64,000 bases of DNA, from positions 1,927,690 through 1,991,689 of the forward strand of contig PCDI01000005.1 in the NCBI GenBank assembly GCA_002778195.1, given 5' to 3'. The notes under the pieces were generated by a model that ran no database searches, had not been told where the DNA came from, and saw only the letters and a list, made by a program, of their open reading frames with translations. This document shows positions 54,981 through 64,000 of this stretch, piece after piece. The first letter of the stretch is position 1; each line of letters opens with the position of its first letter. This DNA comes from Raffaelea ambrosiae. Its lineage: Eukaryota; Ascomycota; Sordariomycetes; Ophiostomatales; Ophiostomataceae. The position numbers and the translations under genes are program-made.

Positions 54981-57140
54981 AGTTGAGTGTCTTGGCGGGA
55001 GAACAGAGGCACAATATGAGGAAGGGTGCAGGAGAGCAGCTAAGAGCGAGGGCACACGAGAAAGAAAGAAAAAGAGAATCAATCTAGGATGCGCGACGAT
55101 AAGAAAGTGGCAAAAGGGAAGTACCAGCAACACCGCACAGGGACAACAGACAGGAGAGATGAAAGATAATAATAAGAGAGTAAAGGAAGAGACCAAAAAA
55201 AAGACTGAAGACAAGACAATTTTAGGAGCGCGAGACGGAGAGAGGACGAAGGCAAGATATATATATATTTGTGAGAGCGTATGTGTATGTGTGCGTGTGC
55301 GCGCTACGTATCTAAGTATGCGACATGTATCCCTGGATTGGGAAGGCGCGCAGTATCCGGGTATCAATCAGAGCGGGCATCCTATAGACGATCAGGGAAA
55401 TTTGGCTTACGGGAAAGCGGTGACAAACTACATCAGCGCTTGGGTCGTCGGAAGACGCCATTTGCATCGACCCAGGGCAGCACACAGATGGCGACGGGCC
55501 TTTGTTGGCAAGCTTATCCTGCACTACGCCGCCCCAACCAGCTGGGCTGGCTCTGGGCTGGCGCTGGCGGGCAGTGGTGGCAGCACTTGGCGCCTGGCCA
55601 TGCTGGCTACTGGCAGGCAGAGCTCCAGCTAGTAGTGGAGCACCGGAGCCCGCCGATAGCCACGCCCAGCACCGCGGGATTTGGACTCCGAGCTGGTCAG
55701 ATCGTTCGACATCACGGCAACATGCACGGGGAACATGAAAATGAACCGGAGAGCAGGCAGCCGCAAAAGGCAATGGCAGCCATGACGTGGTATCTCTGGG
55801 TGGCGGCTGTCTGCTTGCTTTTTGCCCGTCATTTTCTCTTTTTGCTCGCGTCCGACCGCGGCTGGCTGGCGCATTCGCCGCCCTGCCATTGGCCACGCCT
55901 GACCCGACGTCATACTGACACCTTGTGCACAAGGCTACAGCTGTGTTGCAGGGCCTGATGTGCGATACTGCGTGAGATGCGTGGTGGCTCCAAGCTACAT
56001 ACACCGTAGTACGCAGTTAATACACAACACAGCACCACGCGCCGCCAGAGGATAAGATATCAAGGCTGTCTGTCCAGTCCTGGCTGCAGCCCGGGAACTT
56101 GTTGCCGCCGTGGAGTGCCATCGCCAGCAGCCATGCAGGTCGCCTAGCGCCCCATAGCCGGTCGGTTTAGCGTATCCACCAGGCGGGGCTTGGGTTTACG
56201 GTGTAATTAGCTGTAATAGCGGTCTGTCCAGCCAAAGGCTCCAGCCACGCCCCGAAGCAATCCCCCCGCAGACACGCTTTTGAGCCACAAGCTAGGTTAG
56301 ACAGGCTGCGCGGCACATCGTACATAATTAGTAGTTACATCTTAGCTATTAACTAACTAGAGTTGAGATACCGTCTGCAATATACAACAACCGAGTATTA
56401 ACTACTATGTAGATATACGGCTGCACCGGCCGTGCGACATCCAGATACCCATACGGTGCGGAACCACGTGAGGGATCACATGATAGTATATGGCTGCTTA
56501 TGATTGGCCAGACTGTAAGAAGGATTCCCTAAGCAGACTAGACAATCAACCAATCATGTCCCTACGCCTGTGCCCCTTCCGCCACCTCATCACAGATATG
56601 CAGCTACACCGCACCAGCGGCACCATGCATCAAGCCGAGCCGTGCCCCTGTGCCATGTTCCTTCGATAGTTGCGAGCATCATGCCGTATCCAGACGACCG
56701 GCGACTGTATCTATGACCACCACCCACGCCGCTGCTGACTACTCTGTGCTCTTCACCACCATTGCCTCAGCTGTCTAGATCCTGTACGTGCTATCTGACT
56801 TCTGGCCCCGTTGTCTTCGCTTCTCGCCGCCACCGATCGGCCGATCCGTCTCATCTGCCAAATCTTCTCTTCTCGCGACAACAACTAACTAGTTCCCCGC
56901 CTGCGTCTCACCAGATTCCTCTGGGCTGCCCCAGCCCCTCACTCAGAAAACTGCCGTGCTCGTATACTCGGCTGCCCACGACTCCTACCTATTGTCCCTT
57001 AATTTCGCTGCAAACTGCCGCCGCACGCTGCTTCCTGCGGCCGCTCACCTCCACCCCTCCGCCTGTACAAACACGCTGCCAACGCGAATGCCTACCCGCG
57101 CTGAGAGCGTTCGCTGACGGGTCTGTCCCGCGCTTGGCCG
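54981..57140. other. Divergent intergenic region between uricase and RICTOR genes (2.2 kb)
   Basis: No gene supported. It carries an AT/GT repeat near 55,257-55,300, overlapping low-value ORFs at 55,280-56,000 in both directions, and pyrimidine-rich leader-like DNA at 56,780-57,060 upstream of RICTOR. ACCACGTGAG near 56,464 holds a CACGTG box. Confidence 0.45.
55097..55169. promoter_or_regulatory. Candidate GATA-factor (AreA/Nit2) sites upstream of uricase
   Basis: CGATAAG at 55097-55103 and AGATAA at 55164-55169 match HGATAR, about 120-190 bp upstream of the uricase ATG. Uricase genes of ascomycetes are controlled by nitrogen repression, so the sites are plausible, but the motif is short and common. 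Confidence 0.4.
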
Positions 57141-60100
57141 ATGCCAGGACAATCTGCCATGCTCGGGGCTTCCACAGCGCCGACCCAAAAGGCGTTTAGT
57201 TCCCAGCAGATGCCCAGCACCTCTGCCCACCCTTCCAACTTATCCAAGGCCACCCTCCTCGACAAGGATGGCCTCCAAGTCCCCGTCTCGTCCACTGTCA
57301 TAAACACCGCCGGTGCAGCCCTGCCCAGCAGCCGGAACCTGGCTGCATCGGCCGTCATGTTCGGCCCGCGAGGCTCGTCCTTGAACCCTTCCCCAGCGCC
57401 GGGTAGCTTTGTATCGGAACTGCGGAGCCAGGCGCCGCCGCTGCGGGCTGGCTCCCGCGTGGACCTGTACGGCTCCGAGAAGACGACTGACTTTGACGAT
57501 GACGACGACGACGACGACGACGACGATGAGGCCGAGCGCTCCCTGGCCAATCTGCGTGACATGCTGAACCGCGAGATGAAGATCAAGGAGGGTAGCGAGA
57601 ACATGCTCGAGGCTCTCCATAGCAAGAAGGCCAAGCAGTCCAAGGAACAGCGCCAGCGCGTCGAGGCCGAGCTGAACGCATCCAATCTGCGCATCAGGGA
57701 GTTGAAGCAGAAGATATCCGAGGCCCAGCGCCCGCGGCCCGCCCCGACGACGCCGACGCGGTCTCGTACCGACCCGGCCTCGTTCTTCGCAAACGGCTTC
57801 CGGTCTCCGCAGAATACCTCGCGCAGCGGAGCCGGCTCCGACGTCGAGGAGCAGACCGAGTCGCCCACCTTTGTTCTCGCCGAGATCCTCCAGGCGCTGG
57901 AAGTCGAAGGCATGGCACCAGAGTATTACGTGGCGCGAGCCAATAGCCTCGTCGACCTGTTCAAGCGACATCCGACCCTCAAGTACGACCTCGTGTGGTC
58001 TGTCTTTGGGCTGCGCATTCAGGTCATGCTCCTCAGCGACAGCAGAGAGATCGTGGCTGCTGCGTACCGTATGACCCGCTACGCCATCTCCGACGTCTCG
58101 TCCCTGCGCAAGATCCGTTCGCTGAACACCGACTATCTCGTTGTCCTCTCCCTGATCAAGGACCGCAAGGCCGATGTCGAGCGGGAGCAGGCTCTGAAGT
58201 TTGTGCGCGCCTTTCTCGACGTCAAGGATGGCGTTCGCGAGCTCTCCCGCGCTGTCGTTCGCACCATTGCTGCCGTCGCCGACCATGCAGACGATCGCTT
58301 GCGCCCCATATGCCTGGAGACCTTGGCCGAGATTCTGGTCCGGGACCCCCGCCTGCTCATCGCTTCTGGCGGCCTAGCTTCGCTGTCTGACGCCCTGGCT
58401 GAAGGCGCGTACAAGGCCCCCGAGAGCCTGACGGCTGCTATCCTCTTTCTTTTGGACGCGCCACAGCGAAGGAGGTACCTGCGTGCCGGCTACGAGCTGG
58501 AGGTACTGTTCACGGCCTTTACCGACCCTTTCATGTCCAGCGAGGCAATTCTGAAGCAGAACGCGAAAGCTATAGCTGCTGCTCTCAAAACCTGGCCCGG
58601 CCTCATGAGTCTGTCCATGTACGACTTCCGCGCTATCCGCTCGCTTGTCGCCAGCCTTTCCATGCCAAGCGCCGCCACCCGCGAGACCGTCATTGAGCTG
58701 GTCTACTCGCTTCTGCGCATCAAGTCCCCGGCGTGGGCAACATCCTTCCTTGCCGGTCGTCGCCTGACCACCTACGGCCGTGTAGCCACCCTCAAGACAC
58801 CCACTCCAAAGCCCGCTGCCGCTGCGGCGTACTCCGAGGACGACGGGGGCGAGCAGAACTTCGTCGACCACTACACCGCCCTCCTTCTGGCGATATTTAT
58901 CAAAGTTGGGCTTGTGCCTCGCCTGGTGCACCTTACCCAGGATATAGACAGCTCCGTTCTGAAGAGGAAGTCCACCCTTCTCATTGGCGAAATTCTGCGG
59001 TTGTCAAGCCGGCTCTTGCCGCCATCATGGAGCGACGGGCTGCAGCTGTTACCAGAGCTGTTCGCCGCTGCCACTCGCTTCCAGGATGAGACGCATTTCA
59101 TTGCGACAGGTACCGTCTACCAGATCAGCAGCGTCAGCAGGACCCTATACCGCTCCTCCCCTTCCTACTGGGCAACAACAGGCAGCCTGCCGAGCAGTAG
59201 CGGCGCCGATTTTTCTCTGGCCGAGGAACAGCCAAAGGCTGGCACAGCGATCAGCTTTGACGAGGCCACATTTCGCCAGCTGCAGCTGGAATCGGGCGTG
59301 CTGGGTAGCTCCAATCCGCTCAAATGGAACTGGGACGTTGTGCTGAAAATCATTGAAGGGCCGCTCACGAACGGCAAGAGACTGGAAGAGGCCATTCGTG
59401 CTTCCAAGTTTGTCAAACGGCTGATGAGTTTCTACCGTCCGTTTAAATACAAGTTTTCCGATATGAAGAGCACCAAGGGCACACAGAAATATGTGCGAGT
59501 CGGTTGTGCTCTTCTGCACACCCTTCTCCAGACACCGGAAGGCTTCCGCTATTTGGTGGACAGCAAACTTTTACGGCAGATAGCCGAGTGCCTGGCGCAG
59601 TGTGATCCGGTAAGTCGACGCCGAGCTTGTGGCCACTGACTGATTACTCTGACTACTGCCCATTGTGAACCCCCCCCCCCCTCTCGTGTTTCTCCCTGGA
59701 GCCCCCCCGGTTATCAACGTGCTCGCTAACCTTCGTGTTCACTTCTTCCTTTTTCTTCTTGCCCTCCTACGAAAATAGACCAGCGGCATCACAGCACAGT
59801 ATCCCATGTTTGCCAAGGACCGGCTCACAGACACGCTCTGTGGAGGCTACCTTCCCATGATTGGTATCTTGACCAGCGACCCGAAAGGCCTGCAAATGAT
59901 GGAGCGGTGGCGCATGTTCAATATGATGTACCATATTGTTGACCTGAAGCAGCGCCCCGACTTGATCAAACTTCTCTTGCTCAGTTTTGATTATTCTATC
60001 AATGGGCACCAGCGGGTCCTTTTGTCAAAGGCACTGACCGCTGGCACCAAAGATATCCGCATACATGCTACGAATGTACTGTGGAAGTACGCCGTCCGGT

Positions 60101-61554
60101 CCAACCCCTCTGCCTCGCTTTCTGGTTATGGGGCCGGAGACTCAAGATGGGCTATTCAGCTCCTCGTCACGCAGCTGTATGACCCTGAAGTCGAAGTCTG
60201 TGCCACGGCAGTTAAGATTCTGGAAAAGTCCTGCAGCAACAAGAGCTCTCTCGAATTCATCGTGGAGTGCAGACCTGCACTTGACCACCTGGGAGAGATC
60301 GGGGCGCCGCTTCTCTTGCGTTTTTTGTCGACGTCAATCGGCTACCACTACCTAGATGGACTTGATTATATCAGCAACGAGATGGACGATTGGTTTCTTG
60401 GCCGCAACGATGCCTACGTGGACTTGATCGAGGCAAGCCTGGCACGCGCTTTTGTCGACAGTCCTGACGAGCAAGCAGGCCGAATCACTGCTTTTGCCGA
60501 CGAGAGCGACGTGGACACGGACGCACATATCCCGCCGCACTTCTACCGTGAACTCACGCGCACCGAGGAGGGCTGCAGGCTGTTGCGCGAAAAAGGCCAC
60601 TTTGATGAGTTCTCCACGACCATCAGTGAATATGGCATGCAGACGAGCGACGGCGAGATGCTCACGAAAGTGAAAGGGTGTCTGTGGGCAGTGGGCAATG
60701 TCGGGGCAATGGAGCTTGGCGCCCCTTTTCTAGAGAGCTGCAATGTCGTGGAGCAGATTGTCAGAATTGCAACACGCCACGACATCATGAGCATGCGAGG
60801 CACTGCTTTTTTTGTCCTGGGCCTCATCTCGCGCTCCGTACATGGCCTGGAAATTCTTTCTGAGTTTGGCTGGGACGCAAATACCAACATCCTCGGGGCG
60901 TCGCTGGGTTTCTGCATTCCCACAGATCTATCTCAGCTCTTCTCTCTGACGCCCTGGGAACACACTGCGGTCACGACCATACAGCTGCCAAACACCCAGA
61001 AGACGGAACGGTCGGAGCTGCCCGGTGTGCCATCTCGGCCGAGGTCAGAATCACTGGTTAGTAGGACTGCATCCGAGAGTGGGGGGGCCGTGGCCGGCTC
61101 AGACTCGGTCGTTCTGGACGAGGACCCGACGAACCAGCGGATTCTAGAGTTGGTTATCGACTTGGGAAACATGGTCATATTCAAACGGGCTGCTGCTGAG
61201 CTTCTACAAATCAAGCAGAAGAAGGATCCGTTTGCATTCTCTCGGCCTCGCCTGTTCAGGAAGGTCTTGTCGCTGCTCGAGTGCCATCAGTACCGTCTGA
61301 CGCTGCGACGCATGGTGCTGGAGCTGTTCGACAAGAGCGTCCTACGATGCATTGTATTTGACGAGGACGATGATGAGAGCGACGACGACCTCACGGATGG
61401 CGATAGCCTATCTGGCGGCAGGGAGGGGGGACCCGAAGGGAGCGACGACGAGAGCTCAGGCGATGAGCAGCGCACCGAAAGGCAAAGGAGCATTAGCGAC
61501 CCTGCAGACCTCCAGCGACGCGGCACAGCGAGGAGGCGGCGGACGGGTGATTAG
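57141..61554 (+). CDS. TORC2 subunit, RICTOR/Ste16/Avo3 orthologue
   Basis: Exon 1 57141-59609 and exon 2 59779-61554 join in phase across a 169-bp intron (GTAAGT...AAATAG) at QCDP-TSGITAQYPMF, giving 1,413 aa. Residues 1-~110 are disordered. A run of 11 or more Asp follows near residue 118, then a coiled coil with Lys/Glu-rich helices. The remainder is helical-repeat RICTOR sequence: LAEILQALEVEG, YEVLFTAFTDPFMSS-type segments, and the most conserved block TLCGGYLPMIGILTSDPKG...RWRMFNMMYHIVDL...DLIKLLLLSFDYS...RVLLSKALTAGTKDIR. The C-terminal region MLTKVKGCLWAVGNVG...MRGTAFFVLGLISRS is also typical. The last ~60 residues are acidic and low complexity. RICTOR scaffolds TOR complex 2 at the plasma membrane and controls actin and AGC kinases. 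Some fungal orthologues carry an extra Ras-binding region. Confidence 0.92.
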
Positions 61555-62054
61555 ACATCGGCACGGGTGCAAAAGTGTAGACCTTGTCCAGTCGGAGATA
61601 GAAGGGAAGCAATGCGGACGGCAGTGTGGTGTTTGGCCTTGTTACTTTTTTTGGACTTTGGGGCGTATTTTGATACTGGAGTGTTTTTATTTATTTATTT
61701 GTTCTTTTTCTTTTTGCTTCTGCTTCTGGGTCGGATGTCGCGTTTTATTACTCTCTCCGGTGGCTTGTATATTATGTATTGTTTGTTTCCCGATTCTGCA
61801 ACCAGCCACCGCTTCTCTCGCTGAGCTGTTGGCCATCCCTGACGATTGACTATCATGAATGAGCTGTGACGGATGCGCAAGATTCTAACGCACTAATTCC
61901 GCAACGGTCCCACCCCACCCACCACTTCATTTGTGTCAGGAACATCCCGTGGCATGCTCATCTCTGACAAGCAACCACCATACACGGCAGGCGTCTCTTC
62001 GTGGCCGGTGTCATCTCCCGCTTATCGCATGCAGGAACCTGAACCCGCGCGACA
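61555..62054. other. Intergenic spacer, RICTOR 3' flank and THI20-type promoter
   Basis: 500 bp with no gene. T-rich 3' UTR-like sequence at 61,640-61,740. The thiamine gene starts at 62055. I looked for a TPP riboswitch-like arrangement but could not establish one. Confidence 0.4.
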
Positions 62055-64000
62055 ATGGACCAAAGAAGAATACTGGTCATTGCTGGCTCTGACAGCTCTG
62101 GTGGCGCGTTAGTTTCTTCCTCTCCAGCTCCAGACTCGGCGAAGCCAGCAGACAGCCTGGCATCTAACTGACTGGACAGAGGCCTCGAAGCGGATCAGAA
62201 GGTGATCGCCAGCCACGGCTGCTATGCCATGACTGCCACCACGGCCTTGACAGCCCAAAACACGCTCGGGGTGTACGACATTCATGAGGTGCCGCCAGTC
62301 TTCCTGAAGAAGCAGTTGGATGCGTGCTTCGATGACATCGGCGTGGATGTCGTCAAAACCGGTGGGTGCCGCCGTTGTCGTGCATCCCCTTAAGAGGGTC
62401 CTGCCGGGTCCCGGCTAATTCTGAGTGCGTCTAATCTGAAAGGCATGCTCGCATCGGCTGCTACTATCAACCTGGTTGCCAGCACAATGGTGGAGCGGGC
62501 TGTTACAAAGCTCGTTGTAGATCCGGTCAGTAGTGACCCCCCTGCATCTCCCTAGTAGTATCTGAACTCTCCTGCAAGAGTAACGGGCACTCATGCGGTG
62601 CTGACAGGTAATGGTGGCTACCACCGGCGCGTCGCTTCTTCCCGCGGCTGCCACCGTGGAAATCCAGAGACTAGCCCGCCTGGCGTACGTGCTGACTCCG
62701 AACTTGCCTGAGTTGAGAGTCCTTCTCGACTCGACCGACACTGTCGTGGACACAGTAGCCGACTTTGAGGCCCTTGCGGTGCTCGCTCGCCAAAAACTGG
62801 GATGCACGTGGATTCTGGCAAAGGGTGGCCATGTGCCTTTCCGGCACGACCACGTCGCCGCTAAGACGCCACAGGAGAGGGAGCACGTCGTCAACATCCT
62901 CGCCGGCCCAGATGGCCAGGTCTTCCAAATCCAGAGTGTCTATCAAGAGTCCAGGAATACGCATGGGACTGGCTGCTCACTTGCATGTAAGCCCGTCCAC
63001 TCTCATACTTGGCCTAAAAGGGCGTGTGGTCACTCAACTTAATAAACCAGCTGCTATTGCGTCGAATCTTGCTAAAGGAATGGACGTCTACCATTCCGTG
63101 AAGTCCGCATGCTGGTATATCGAAGAAGCGATTCGCTCGGCGCCAGGCTATGGTCGCGGCCACGGGCCGTTGAACCACTTCCACTCCTCCTTCTCACTGC
63201 CGTTCTGCCGCGGCCGGTTTCTGGAATATGTCCTCGACAGGCCGGATGTATCCAGACACTGGCAACGCTTTGTAAAGCACCCATTTGTCCATGCGCTGGG
63301 AAAGGGCAGTCTGCCCATAGAGTCCTTCAAGGGATACCTAGTGCAAGACTACCTCTACTTGGTTGGGTTCTCTCTTGTCCTTGCGCTACCCAGGCTGGAA
63401 ACAAGTCGCGCTAACAGAATGATGGTATGCAGCGCCACTTTGCGAGAGCCAACGCTTTGGCATCATACAAAGCAAAGGATATGGCGGAAATCTCCCGTGT
63501 AAGCTGTATCGTCCTAGCGCACCCACTCTGCCACTCCCCCGATGCCGAGGCCGGCGGCTGACTTGGACCCGCAGTCTGCCGCAGTTGTTCAGCAACTCGA
63601 GAGAGAGATGAAGCTACACGTCCAGTTTTGTGCGCAGTTTGGCCTTACCCAGCAAGAAATGGGAGACGCCGAGGAGCACACAGGTGGGCAAAACCTCTCC
63701 GCATATAGGCGATACGCCAGCTGGTTAACATTTCTGTTTTTGGCCCAAAGCATGTACCGCTTACAGTCGGTACATGTTAGACATTGGACAATCCGAGGAC
63801 TGGTTTGCCCTTCAAATATCTCTTGCGCCCTGCACACTAGGTTACGGCGTTGCCGCACGAGGGCTCTATGACGACCACACCGGCACCAAGCGGGACGGGA
63901 ATCCTTACTGGGAATGGGTGGAAAGCTATGTCGGCGAGGACTATTCGGCAGCGGCAAAAGCAACATCCGGTCAGTAGCTCGGGCGGGGACATTTCGGGGA
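62055..64000 (+). CDS. Bifunctional hydroxymethylpyrimidine phosphate kinase / TenA-type thiaminase II (THI20 type), 3' end off window
   Basis: Eight exons visible: 62055-62107, 62180-62361, 62443-62525, 62608-62986, 63051-63361, 63433-63498, 63575-63683 and 63751-63969, the last ending at a GTCAGT donor; more exons lie beyond 64000. All join in phase (467 codons so far). The N-terminal kinase half has ILVIAGSDSSGGAGLEADQKV, the VKTGMLAS strand, DPVMVATTG, LTPNLPE, LAKGGHVP and the anion-hole motif THGTGCSLAS, as in ThiD-type HMP/HMP-P kinases. The second half is TenA: FLEYVLDRPDVSRHWQRFVKHPF, QDYLYL-RHFARANALASYKAKD, EREMKLH, then EHTACTAYSRYMLDIG with the likely nucleophilic Cys, and WFALQISLAPCTLGYG. 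In yeast Thi20-family proteins phosphorylate the pyrimidine and salvage thiamine fragments. Cytosolic. Confidence 0.9.

Noticed and set aside
1..64000. tRNA, rRNA genes and CRISPR arrays
   Set aside because: No cloverleaf, rRNA core or spaced direct-repeat array was noticed by eye. A tRNAscan or Rfam search would be needed to exclude small RNA genes.

Overview
The window reads as nuclear DNA of a filamentous ascomycete, most likely a Sordariomycete. The genes are GC-rich with many short GT-AG introns. The set includes NoxR, a RICTOR/Ste16 orthologue, uricase, a highly reducing PKS and a Zn2Cys6 regulator. The first 21.4 kb carries the mark of repeat-induced point mutation (RIP): CpA and TpG are almost absent while TpA dominates and CpG survives. 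I do not name a genus.

Region 1 (1-~21,450) is gene-free, AT-rich retrotransposon debris. By eye it resolves into copies of one LTR element with LTRs of about 370 bp. Copy A is forward and carries a large internal deletion. Copy R is inverted, with LTRs at 3274-3643 and 20906-21273. Copy B (9917-18280) is forward and nested inside R. A fragment D follows R. Subtracting the nested block, R and B are nearly the same length (about 8.39 and 8.36 kb). A retroviral-type CCHC zinc knuckle is still legible in gag, with its Cys and His codons turned into Tyr codons.

Region 2 (~21.5-33.9 kb) is accessory. It holds a low-confidence ORF, a Zn2Cys6 regulator with a frame break, and a divergent highly reducing PKS that is clearly a relic. 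The KS is intact. The AT is frameshifted (one lesion is an 11-bp tandem duplication), the DH is gone, MT and ER are present, the KR is truncated and an ACP closes the gene. The lesions are indels, not RIP. Downstream lies a 511-bp MITE with long terminal inverted repeats and a perfect 9-bp target duplication, as made by Mutator-like elements.

Region 3 (33.9-64 kb) is mostly housekeeping: an alpha/beta-hydrolase fused to a dual-specificity/RNA-triphosphatase-like phosphatase (-), a complex I assembly factor NDUFAF3 (-), ribosomal protein eL34 (-), an unidentified 126-aa protein (-), a FAR1-like DNA-binding protein (+), a nitrilase (+), NoxR (-), a copper chaperone for SOD1 (-), mitochondrial ribosomal protein uL13m (+), uricase (-), RICTOR/Ste16 (+), and a bifunctional THI20-type thiamine gene (+) that runs off the right edge. 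Intergenic DNA is large upstream of NoxR (3.9 kb) and between uricase and RICTOR (2.2 kb).

Exon boundaries were inferred by hand from GT-AG sites, reading-frame phase and family conservation. No transcript evidence or database search was available.
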